A DNA stretch of 16,567 bases from Deltaproteobacteria bacterium (lineage in GTDB: Bacteria; SAR324; NAC60-12), in assembly GCA_002730365.1 (NCBI GenBank), contig PBZZ01000071.1, forward strand, positions 5,193 to 21,759, given 5' to 3'. The notes beneath the pieces were generated by a model. The model was given only the letters and a program-made list of their open reading frames with translations. It searched no databases and was not told the DNA's origin. Below are positions 1 through 6,272 of this stretch, in pieces. Within the stretch, counting starts at the first letter, position 1. Each line of letters begins with the position of its first letter. The position numbers and the translations under genes were made by a program.

Positions 1-1
1 T

Positions 2-58
2 CCTTTCCAGCAGCATGAGCAGCATGTAGAAGGCGTTGCTTCCCATTCCAAACCGTGA
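2..58 (+). CDS. Possible 3' end of an upstream gene (partial)
   Basis: From the left edge one forward frame is open and would encode the last 18 residues of a protein (PFQQHEQHVEGVASHSKP) before a TGA at 56-58. The following gene starts 54 nt later on the same strand, as expected for the tail of an upstream gene. The fragment is too short to assign to a family. A reverse-strand frame is also open to the edge, from an ATG at 90-88, so the direction is not settled. Confidence 0.3.
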   Translation, partial: PFQQHEQHVEGVASHSKP

Positions 59-112
59 GATGCTCTGACGACAACCCATCTTCACCCATGAGATCAATGT
101 TTGGGGAATTCC

Positions 113-631
113 ATGTTGTCAGATGCTAGATTTCAATCCCTCCAAATTGCAATACTGACTGTCAGTGACACCCGTACTGTAGCCAATGATACTTCTGGTG
201 ATTATCTAAGCGAACAATTACAGCAAGCTGGGCACCGGCTAATTGCTCGTAATTTGATTCCTGACGATATCTACAAACTTCGGGCGGTCGTTTCCCAGTG
301 GATTGCTGATCCAAGTGTTGAAATTATTTTGACTACGGGAGGGACAGGTTTGACGGGGCGGGACGGGACACCAGAAGCATTGGTTCCCCTCTTTGACAAA
401 ACCATTGAGGGTTTTGGTGAACTCTTCCGCTATCTCTCCTTTCAGGAAATTGACACATCCACCGTACAATCCCGGGCAGTTGCAGGAGTGGCGAACGGGA
501 CCTATCTTTTCTGCTTGCCAGGTTCAACAGGAGCTTGTCGACTAGGCTGGGAAAAAATTCTGTGTTCTCAGTTAGACGCAAGTCACCGCCCCTGTAACTT
601 TGCAGAGTTGATCCCACGCCTCAAGGAATGA
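113..631 (+). CDS. moaB: Molybdenum cofactor biosynthesis protein MoaB
   Basis: A 172-residue protein of the MoaB/MogA fold, which acts in the adenylylation of molybdopterin during molybdenum cofactor synthesis in the cytoplasm. Visible hallmarks are the opening strand AILTVSDTR (13-21), DTSGDYL (26-32), the nucleotide-binding TTGGTGLTGRDGTPEAL (74-90), FGELFRYLSFQEI (101-113), STVQSRAVAGVANGT (116-130) and the LPGSTGACRLGWE loop (135-147). Length and motif order match E. coli MoaB (about 170 residues) nearly throughout. I chose the ATG at 113 because GGGGA sits five bases upstream. An in-frame TTG at 101 would add four residues. No other cofactor gene adjoins it, so it appears to stand alone ahead of an unrelated pair. 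Most of the family assignment is certain; whether it acts as MoaB or MogA cannot be settled here, but the sequence is closer to MoaB. Confidence 0.95.
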   Translation: MLSDARFQSLQIAILTVSDTRTVANDTSGDYLSEQLQQAGHRLIARNLIPDDIYKLRAVVSQWIADPSVEIILTTGGTGLTGRDGTPEALVPLFDKTIEGFGELFRYLSFQEIDTSTVQSRAVAGVANGTYLFCLPGSTGACRLGWEKILCSQLDASHRPCNFAELIPRLKE

Positions 632-681
632 TACTTGCTGAAACTGCAAAAGTCTTTCCCCAGAGTCATAGAGATTAGACT

Positions 682-1851
682 ATGCTGACACTTTCAGAAG
701 CCGCCGAACAACTTGGAATCAGTCGTGCTGCCCTAGACAATTGGATCAAGCGCCTTGAAATTGAAAAGAAAAAAGAAGGACGGATTGGGCTCACTGCCAA
801 GGAGGTTGAGCAGATCCGAAAACAGCGGCGTAGCAATTCACGCCGACGTGACACCAATACAACTCGAACTAACAGTAGCGAGGTAGTCTCGGCTTTTGTT
901 GAACAAGAATTGAAAGAACTCAAGCAGGTTCGTGAGCAGCTACAAGTTTTGAGTGAAGAACGTCTGCAATGGCAGAAAGAGCGTTTGCAGTATCTTGAAC
1001 GGGAAGCGTCCAGCCGAAAAGAACTACAAAGTTGGGAAGCGCGCTTTGCAGAAACACAGCGTCGTGCAGATTGGTTGCAGGAGCAGCTAGATTCCAATAG
1101 TCGTGAAAAAACAGAACTATTCAAACAAGCAGATCAATTCCAGCAACTGCTCTCGCAGAAAGAGCGCTCACTTCAAAAGATACTAGAAGAAAAACAGGAA
1201 TTGCAGCAACAATTGCACCTGCTAGAAGAACAGGCTATTTCAGAAACTTCCGAGTTAGAAACTCCGCCGGTTGACGAGAGAACCCCTTCTGTGGAGCATG
1301 AAGAAGAACTGTTATCAGAAACAGAGCCTGCTATTTCACTCTCTACTGATGCAAGTGCAGCAGAGGAAGGGGAACCAGAAAGCCGGGAGGAACTTAATGA
1401 TTCTGAGGAAATCCCCGAAAGTTCTGTGGAACTCGAAGATGACGAAGCAGATTTGATGCTCTTCGACGAGTTGGAAGATGATGAAGAAGTCTCTAATGAA
1501 TTTTCAATAGAAGAAGAATCCATTGAAGTTGATATTTTCGAAGAAATGGCTCCAGTAGAAGTGGAGTCCGCACAGAAATCACCAGCTGCGGATTCCAATG
1601 ATGAAGAAGACGGATGGAATCAGGAAAAGAAGCGCCAGTTTTCAGAATTTGCAGACTTGCTTGACGAGTTAGAAGCTCAAGTTGCAAGACGTTACCTAGG
1701 GTTTGGAGAGGATCGCCAATCGTTGGAATCTATTGCGTTTGCCCTGAGCATCCCTGTCTCAGAAGTACGCCAAGTAGCTGGTCGTGCTGTTCTAAAAATT
1801 CGTTCTTACCATTTGCAACTTCGCCAGTCTGGTCCTTCTATTGATGCCTGA
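682..1851 (+). CDS. Two-HTH protein: MerR-like HTH, coiled coil, acidic linker, sigma region 4-like HTH
   Basis: A 389-residue protein with four visible segments. Residues 1-50 form a MerR/excisionase-type helix-turn-helix (LTLSEAAEQLGISRAALDNW, then a basic KRRSN-type tail). Residues about 70-187 are a Gln/Glu/Lys/Arg-rich coiled coil without proline. Residues about 188-312 are strongly acidic (runs such as LEDDEADLMLFDELEDDEE) and probably disordered. Residues about 315-382 contain RRYLGFGEDRQSLESIAFAL followed by SIPVSEVRQVAGRAVLKIRS, which resembles sigma-70 region 4.2 (pattern TLEEIG-x-LGVSRERVRQIE-x-RAL-KLR). No sigma region 2 is present, so it is not a complete sigma factor. The last 8 nt overlap the downstream dynamin-like GTPase gene, implying joint translation and a shared role. 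Function is unknown. DNA binding through one or both ends with dimerisation by the coil is inference. The only upstream Shine-Dalgarno hint is a weak GAGA. Confidence 0.8.
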   Translation: MLTLSEAAEQLGISRAALDNWIKRLEIEKKKEGRIGLTAKEVEQIRKQRRSNSRRRDTNTTRTNSSEVVSAFVEQELKELKQVREQLQVLSEERLQWQKERLQYLEREASSRKELQSWEARFAETQRRADWLQEQLDSNSREKTELFKQADQFQQLLSQKERSLQKILEEKQELQQQLHLLEEQAISETSELETPPVDERTPSVEHEEELLSETEPAISLSTDASAAEEGEPESREELNDSEEIPESSVELEDDEADLMLFDELEDDEEVSNEFSIEEESIEVDIFEEMAPVEVESAQKSPAADSNDEEDGWNQEKKRQFSEFADLLDELEAQVARRYLGFGEDRQSLESIAFALSIPVSEVRQVAGRAVLKIRSYHLQLRQSGPSIDA

Positions 1852-3985
1852 CGACTCTTCGTCGGGGCTCTCGCTCTTTCCCCCTCTTACTGAAACACGT
1901 TCCCAATTAGAAAAACTGGCTGAGTTGCTTCAGTGGAAGGATGTTCCCCAACTGCGCCATTGGCAGGAAACCTTGCAACATGCAGAAGCTAGGCTGCAGC
2001 AAGCAAAAGTCCGGATTGCCGTATTGGGCGCTGTCAAATCTGGTAAGTCCACGCTACTTAATGCCTTGTTGGGGGCAGATCGCCTCCGCCGTGGGGCTGG
2101 CATTCTCACTTCGATTGTCTCTCGGGTTCAGCCTGGAGAGATCAGTCGAGCGCATTTGAGATTCAAATCCAAATCGTTACTTGATCGCCAATTTCAAGCT
2201 GCCCTAGCTTTTTTACAATCTTCAGATTCATCCCTACCTTCCTGTGAACTGGATCACGCCTCAGAACGTCAGTCCTTGCTTCATTGGCTGGATGAACAAC
2301 CTATTACAGAAGATACATCTCATTTTGGTGAGGAACGCGCTTTCCTGCGAGCGTGCTTAGTTGGCTATTCTGAGGCTGTTGGCTACCTTAGTAATTCCAC
2401 TGAGGTGCAAACTTGGTCTGGTGAAGAAAGTTATCAGCACCAAGTTTGGGTCGAGCAAGACACTCGGGCGGTTTTTTTGGAAGATCTCCTGCTAGAAGAA
2501 CCAGGTTGGACTTGGCAAGGCACTGAGATTGCGGATTGTCAGGGGAGTGATTCACCCAATCCTCTCCATTTTGTGCAGGTACAAGAATACGCCTCACGTT
2601 GCAACCTGCTCATTTATGTAATCAGTTCCAGAATTGGGATTCGTCAAGCAGACGTACGCCTTTTGCGTAACCTACATCAACTTGGCTTGGTCAGTCAGAT
2701 CATCTTTGTGATCAATTTAGACCTTAACGAGCATGAGGAACAAGCTGATGTAGAGCGAATTACAGAACAGATTCTGCGAGATCTACGTCAATGTGGTTGG
2801 AAGCAGCCTCACTATTTTACATTCTCAGCGTTGCATTTGTTGTTGCAACGTAAGTTAGAACTTACAACTCGTGAGCAAAAGCAACTCGAATTTTGGCAAG
2901 ATCACCCTGTTTTTCAGATCAGTGCAAATGCTTGGAAAATATTCAAGGAGGAACTCCATCTACGGTTGGTACATCAGCAATCACAGACACTACTAGCCGG
3001 AGAATGGTCTCATTGGCAGAGATTGCATCGTCAAGTATCCGAATTTGTTGAGCGGTTGCAGGTAACGCTTTCTACGGAGAATCTAGACTGGGAAGAATGG
3101 CAAAGCGAACTCCAGCATCGTCAGCGATATTTACGCTATCATGAACAAAATCTACAACACACTCTAAAGGGCGGAGAAAGAAAGTGGAGGCAACATATTG
3201 ACCATGGTGTTCGTGCGTTATTTGACCGCCAAGAGGGCAAGATTTGGAGTAGCCTAGATCGATTTCTCAAGCAACTGGAGTTGACTTCACCCAAGGATAA
3301 TTTCTCACCAAATATACAAAGCACGCTCTGGGTGCAAGAAGTTCGAGAAAAACTGCTGCGTTGGGTAGTGGACGAAATTAACGTATCCCTGTTGCCAGAA
3401 ATAGCAAGACTGCGCAGTGAAATAACGATGTTGATCAATCAAGCTGTAGAACCGTTCTTTGAGGTCCTAGACGAACTACAACAAAGAGAATATCAAATTC
3501 AGAGCAGATTGCAGAAGGATTCGTCACATACTGAAAATCCTGAAATATACTGGCGATTTCCAGAGATTGAACCGATTTCATTTACGACTACGTTGGCGTT
3601 TCAAACTTCAGAGCAACTACGTAGTTGGTTGCTTTATGGTCAGAGTTGGTTCCGCACTCTTTGGCGTAAGGAGCGAAATCTTCAGAGGGAGTTTCATCAG
3701 CAAAGCCAGCGTGAGCTAAAACGACAGTTGCTAGAGAACTTAGATTTTGATGTATTAAATTATCAAGAAAATTTAAAATATCTATATCTTTGGTCTGGGA
3801 CTCAACAACTACTGGAAACCATTTTGGTTTGTTGGCAAGAATCAGCTCGAGGTTGCCAAGCAGACTTGAGTGGTTTGCTGGAGCAATTGGAGAGATTGCG
3901 CTCTGAGCAAAAGCAACTAATGCCGTTGCTGTTGCAATGGCAAAGTAACTGGAGAGAACTTAGCATCAGGTGGCTACCCGTATAG
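1844..3985 (+). CDS. Dynamin-like GTPase
   Basis: A 713-residue protein with an N-terminal dynamin-type GTPase and a long helical remainder. G1 is GAVKSGKS (62-69) followed by TLLNALLGA. A G2-type Thr lies in GILTSIVSR (about 86-94) and a G3-like DCQG in EIADCQG (about 228-234). A G4-like INLDL (290-294) follows the strand IIFV, but the consensus Lys of [NT]KxD is absent. Residues 395-700 are mostly helical and rich in Gln, Glu and Arg, with hydrophobic and aromatic stretches near 605-625 (RSWLLYGQSWFRTLW) that could serve as a membrane-contacting paddle. No transmembrane segment is evident. Such proteins usually assemble on membranes and hydrolyse GTP. E. coli CrfC, of similar length, is a clamp-binding relative in the same superfamily. 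The ATG at 1844 lies inside the preceding HTH gene and has no Shine-Dalgarno, so coupling is likely. A TTG directly before it is an alternative start. Confidence 0.85.
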   Translation: MPDDSSSGLSLFPPLTETRSQLEKLAELLQWKDVPQLRHWQETLQHAEARLQQAKVRIAVLGAVKSGKSTLLNALLGADRLRRGAGILTSIVSRVQPGEISRAHLRFKSKSLLDRQFQAALAFLQSSDSSLPSCELDHASERQSLLHWLDEQPITEDTSHFGEERAFLRACLVGYSEAVGYLSNSTEVQTWSGEESYQHQVWVEQDTRAVFLEDLLLEEPGWTWQGTEIADCQGSDSPNPLHFVQVQEYASRCNLLIYVISSRIGIRQADVRLLRNLHQLGLVSQIIFVINLDLNEHEEQADVERITEQILRDLRQCGWKQPHYFTFSALHLLLQRKLELTTREQKQLEFWQDHPVFQISANAWKIFKEELHLRLVHQQSQTLLAGEWSHWQRLHRQVSEFVERLQVTLSTENLDWEEWQSELQHRQRYLRYHEQNLQHTLKGGERKWRQHIDHGVRALFDRQEGKIWSSLDRFLKQLELTSPKDNFSPNIQSTLWVQEVREKLLRWVVDEINVSLLPEIARLRSEITMLINQAVEPFFEVLDELQQREYQIQSRLQKDSSHTENPEIYWRFPEIEPISFTTTLAFQTSEQLRSWLLYGQSWFRTLWRKERNLQREFHQQSQRELKRQLLENLDFDVLNYQENLKYLYLWSGTQQLLETILVCWQESARGCQADLSGLLEQLERLRSEQKQLMPLLLQWQSNWRELSIRWLPV

Positions 3986-4046
3986 CTTTGCTAAAAAGAG
4001 TTAGTCCCCAAACTTTCAAAATCAATTGGATGAGGAGACTTCGCAA

Positions 4047-4643
4047 ATGTTACGTTGTTTTTTTGATGTAGATGGCGTGGTGTTAGATTTTGAGAATTCT
4101 TATCTACGCGTGATTGGTGCTTACTTTCAACTGGATCTTCCAGAAAATTTTCGAACTACTCGTTGGGATTTCAGTGAACTGTTGACTGAACAACAGCAAC
4201 TCGAAGGCTGGGAGTATTTTGTCAACAGTAATGCCTTTCGAGAGTTAGAAAGTTTGGTCCCTGCCTCCAGATTTAACGAAGTTTTTGGGGCATATCCCGT
4301 GCATTTCGTGACCAATATTCCACCTGAACATATGGACGCTCGACGTGAGAATCTAAGCCGAGCGGGATACCGCTTTGAATCAGTGCACCCAGGTGGATTT
4401 CTTTCATTTAATGAGCAGCCACCACGCACCAAGTCACAGGTGATTGCGGATCTAGTTCAGGATGGAGAACAGATCCTATTCGTGGACGATCATCCACGGA
4501 ACTGCGTTGATGTGAAAGAGAACTTTCCCGAGGCTTGGGTTTGGCTGATGAGCCGACCGTTTAATCAGAATTTTGACCATCCAACGATTCAGCGAGCCAA
4601 GCACTGGGAACAAGTTCTACAGTCCCTGCCTACAGCCTCATAA
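4047..4643 (+). CDS. HAD-family phosphatase, 5'(3')-nucleotidase (NT5C)-like
   Basis: A 198-residue haloacid dehalogenase-fold hydrolase. Motif I is FFDVDGVVLDF with nucleophile Asp7 and acid/base Asp9. Motif II is HFVTN with Thr89. Motif III is Lys129 in RTKSQVI. Motif IV is LFVDDHPRNC with Asp147/Asp148. The small cap between motifs I and II and the WDF/FVNS spacing recall cytosolic 5'(3')-deoxyribonucleotidases, which remove phosphate from nucleoside monophosphates. The substrate is not provable from sequence and a sugar-phosphate is possible. The ATG at 4047 is chosen over an in-frame TTG at 4026 because GAGGAG lies nine bases before it and motif I then falls at the usual distance from the N-terminus. 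It is cytoplasmic, 61 nt after the GTPase gene, and possibly co-transcribed with it. Confidence 0.8.
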   Translation: MLRCFFDVDGVVLDFENSYLRVIGAYFQLDLPENFRTTRWDFSELLTEQQQLEGWEYFVNSNAFRELESLVPASRFNEVFGAYPVHFVTNIPPEHMDARRENLSRAGYRFESVHPGGFLSFNEQPPRTKSQVIADLVQDGEQILFVDDHPRNCVDVKENFPEAWVWLMSRPFNQNFDHPTIQRAKHWEQVLQSLPTAS

Positions 4644-4663
4644 ATCCTGACGGACAAAAACGA

Positions 4664-5647
4664 ATGTTGTCTTCACTCTACCAACTGCTCCGGCAAGTCT
4701 TGGTATCCTTCACCTGCTTGATCGGTCTGATGAATGGGTTGGCTTCTGCTCAGCAACAAGAAGAGCAGCAACAGCAGAACCAGCAGGCTCAATCTGGTAG
4801 TTTGGGTGGGATCTATCGACTGAGTTTTTTTGAATTCGATGTGCTTACTTTTCGGGAAGGAAAAGATCACGTCTTCTATCAGATGACCGGTTTCAGAGGC
4901 TTTGATGGGGGAAGTGGTGCTCGAAATCTATCGGTAGATTGGAACTACGAGAAGATGTTGTTGATGGGAGGAGACATTGACGGTCATGAAAAAGTGGAAA
5001 GTGAGATTGAACAAATTCTACATAGCTTACCTCCTTTCTCAATAGAATATATTGTCCCTTTCCAACTTGGTTTCGCTGAATCTGCAATCAGCGTCATGGG
5101 GGGCTATACTCAGACCTATCTAACGGATCAGTCGGGGAAAAATCCACAGAAAGAAAACAACAGTGCGATCTATCCACTGATTCGACTGCGCTCCCATTAC
5201 TACATTTTTGGAGGTTCTGTTTACTTGACTGGAATGCCAGAGCCAAGAAGTACTGATATTTTCTTTGGGATTGGATTGATGCGTGTTGAGAGTACTCATA
5301 GGGCAGGAATTAGAAGGGCTTCTATTTTGGGAGATGCAAGTGAACCTGAGCCCTGGGAAACTAGATATAATTTAGGGGGTGAAGCAGTAACAGAACTGAG
5401 CGCTTCACAAGGAACAGTCTTTTTTCAGCGTGCTGGCATAGCAGTGAATGGAGAGAACTACGGATTTAACTTAGATTTTCTTTTCACTGGGGACACAGGT
5501 GTGATTGACAATCCTTACGCAGATGGGATTGGGCCAATTCCACGTGAGGACTTTAGATATGTGACTTACATGTCAACGGATGTACCAGAACGCGTTCACC
5601 TACGTGGGGTGTTGATGAGAGCGGCAATCACCTACACCTTCTACTAG
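4664..5647 (+). CDS. Secreted, probable outer-membrane beta-barrel protein, unknown function
   Basis: A 327-residue protein that I do not recognise by family. It has a Sec signal peptide with a hydrophobic core at about 11-26 and a likely cleavage after ALA-like LASA (29/30). A low-complexity Gln/Glu linker (about 30-44) follows. The mature part is rich in Gly, aromatic and alternating polar/hydrophobic residues, without further membrane helices, and ends in ITYTFY. A terminal aromatic residue after alternating residues is typical of the last strand of outer-membrane barrels recognised by BamA. Cys is absent from the mature part. The gene lies 20 nt after the HAD gene on the same strand, so it may share its transcript, and it faces the two small minus-strand genes tail to tail. 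Barrel topology is inference. Confidence 0.7.
   Translation: MLSSLYQLLRQVLVSFTCLIGLMNGLASAQQQEEQQQQNQQAQSGSLGGIYRLSFFEFDVLTFREGKDHVFYQMTGFRGFDGGSGARNLSVDWNYEKMLLMGGDIDGHEKVESEIEQILHSLPPFSIEYIVPFQLGFAESAISVMGGYTQTYLTDQSGKNPQKENNSAIYPLIRLRSHYYIFGGSVYLTGMPEPRSTDIFFGIGLMRVESTHRAGIRRASILGDASEPEPWETRYNLGGEAVTELSASQGTVFFQRAGIAVNGENYGFNLDFLFTGDTGVIDNPYADGIGPIPREDFRYVTYMSTDVPERVHLRGVLMRAAITYTFY
4750..4795 (+). repeat. CAG/CAA-rich low-complexity tract coding poly-Gln linker
   Basis: A short stretch of repeated CAG, CAA and GAA codons directly after the predicted signal-peptide cleavage site encodes a Gln/Glu-rich linker. Tracts of this kind can change length by slippage. Nothing else in the window has this composition. 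Confidence 0.6.
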
Positions 5648-5749
5648 CAATTCTGGCCCTCTTTCGTACCTATCTGAGTAAGTGGCTCCTCTACTAGAAG
5701 CGGCTGTGGTGCCCATATTTCAGTAAAGTAAGGTGCTCGGTGAGAACGA
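5648..5749. other. Convergent intergenic gap
   Basis: This stretch separates the plus-strand barrel gene from the minus-strand small genes. I see no coding frame of note and no convincing GC hairpin followed by a T run on either strand, so transcription termination here would have to be Rho-dependent or use a weak structure. Confidence 0.5.
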
Positions 5750-5971
5750 TTATCCGTTGATGCAGAGAACAGCGGATTCAAACTCAAATTCCTGCTCACT
5801 AGCGATATCAAAGCAATCAATCATTCCAATACCAACGGCATCAGATCGATCTCTTGTGATTGACTGAACAAAGCGTTGATCTCTGTCAACGAGCCAGGTT
5901 GGGTGCATTTGTCCAGCAAATGAATGAGAACTTCCGTCAAGCACACCTTCTACTAACACTTCAAGCTCCAC
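5750..5971 (-). CDS. Small protein of unknown function (73 aa)
   Basis: A 73-residue product starting at a GTG (5971-5969) inside the end of the preceding 62-residue gene, with an 11-nt overlap and only a weak GCGA before it. Expression therefore probably depends on translational coupling. The sequence looks like a small beta-rich domain (ELEVLVEGVLDG near the start, EFEFESAVLCING at the end) with two Cys and no signal peptide or membrane segment. I recognise no family. Alternatively the two frames form one protein of about 135 residues interrupted by a frameshift. Moderate confidence that it is translated at all. Confidence 0.5.
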   Translation of the reverse strand: MELEVLVEGVLDGSSHSFAGQMHPTWLVDRDQRFVQSITRDRSDAVGIGMIDCFDIASEQEFEFESAVLCING

Positions 5972-6149
5972 TCGCTAATTGTTCTTCCAGCATTGTCTCG
6001 TAAAATGCGTCACGCATCACGTTGATAACTAGTAGTTCATTGCAGGTTTTAGCCTGCTCTTCGAGTACATCTAAGCCTTGTGATATCGTCAGTTGCTGAC
6101 GCGTTAAGCTTTCCAGTTTACCAACCATCTCTCGCAAAGTCAGTGACAT
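5961..6149 (-). CDS. Small helical protein of unknown function (62 aa)
   Basis: A 62-residue, soluble, almost wholly helical protein (MSLTLREMVGKLESLTRQQL at the start, ending in EEQLASGA) with heptad-like spacing of Leu, Val and Ile and a single Cys. It has the best ribosome-binding site in the window: AGGAGG on the minus strand (6160-6155), five bases before the ATG. That makes it more likely real than most short frames. It overlaps the next small gene by 11 nt, so the pair is probably translated together. No family is recognised. A role as a small adaptor or antitoxin-like partner is only conceivable, not shown. Confidence 0.65.
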   Translation of the reverse strand: MSLTLREMVGKLESLTRQQLTISQGLDVLEEQAKTCNELLVINVMRDAFYETMLEEQLASGA

Positions 6150-6154
6150 CCTAA

Positions 6155-6160
6155 CCTCCT
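6155..6160 (-). promoter_or_regulatory. Perfect Shine-Dalgarno AGGAGG
   Basis: Read on the minus strand, AGGAGG stands five bases before the ATG at 6149 of the 62-residue gene. It fixes that start and supports the gene being translated. Confidence 0.75.
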
Positions 6161-6233
6161 TGTTCGGTTTACGTCAGGGACTCGGGAAATTGTGCGTATG
6201 AAGATCGAACCGTGGTCTTGTATTCGATCATTT

Positions 6234-6261
6234 TCTATACTTTCTGCAGAGGGTGTGCCAA
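6234..6261 (-). promoter_or_regulatory. Possible sigma-70 promoter for the small-gene pair
   Basis: On the minus strand TTGGCA (6261-6256, five of six to the -35 consensus) is followed after 16 bases by TATAGA (6239-6234, four of six to the -10 consensus). It lies in the gap between the cytochrome stop and the small gene's start, so the small genes could be expressed separately from the cytochrome. Judged by eye only. Confidence 0.35.
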
Positions 6262-6272
6262 AAACAGGAAAT

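Noticed and set aside
1..88. Reverse-strand frame open to the left edge from an ATG at 90
   Set aside because: No Shine-Dalgarno and only about 30 residues visible; the forward tail in another frame is equally plausible, so no call is made.
675..1124. Reverse-strand frame of 149 residues rich in Ser, Cys and Arg
   Set aside because: It is the mirror of the coiled-coil coding region; its composition follows from the antisense of Gln/Glu/Leu codons and no start site or family is evident.
1333..1560. Short-period repeat or CRISPR-like array in the acidic region
   Set aside because: The repeated GAAGA and GATGAC words encode runs of Glu and Asp; there are no fixed-length repeats with unique spacers.
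1627..1851. A full sigma factor
   Set aside because: Only a region 4-like segment is present; there is no region 2 core-binding or -10 recognition segment.
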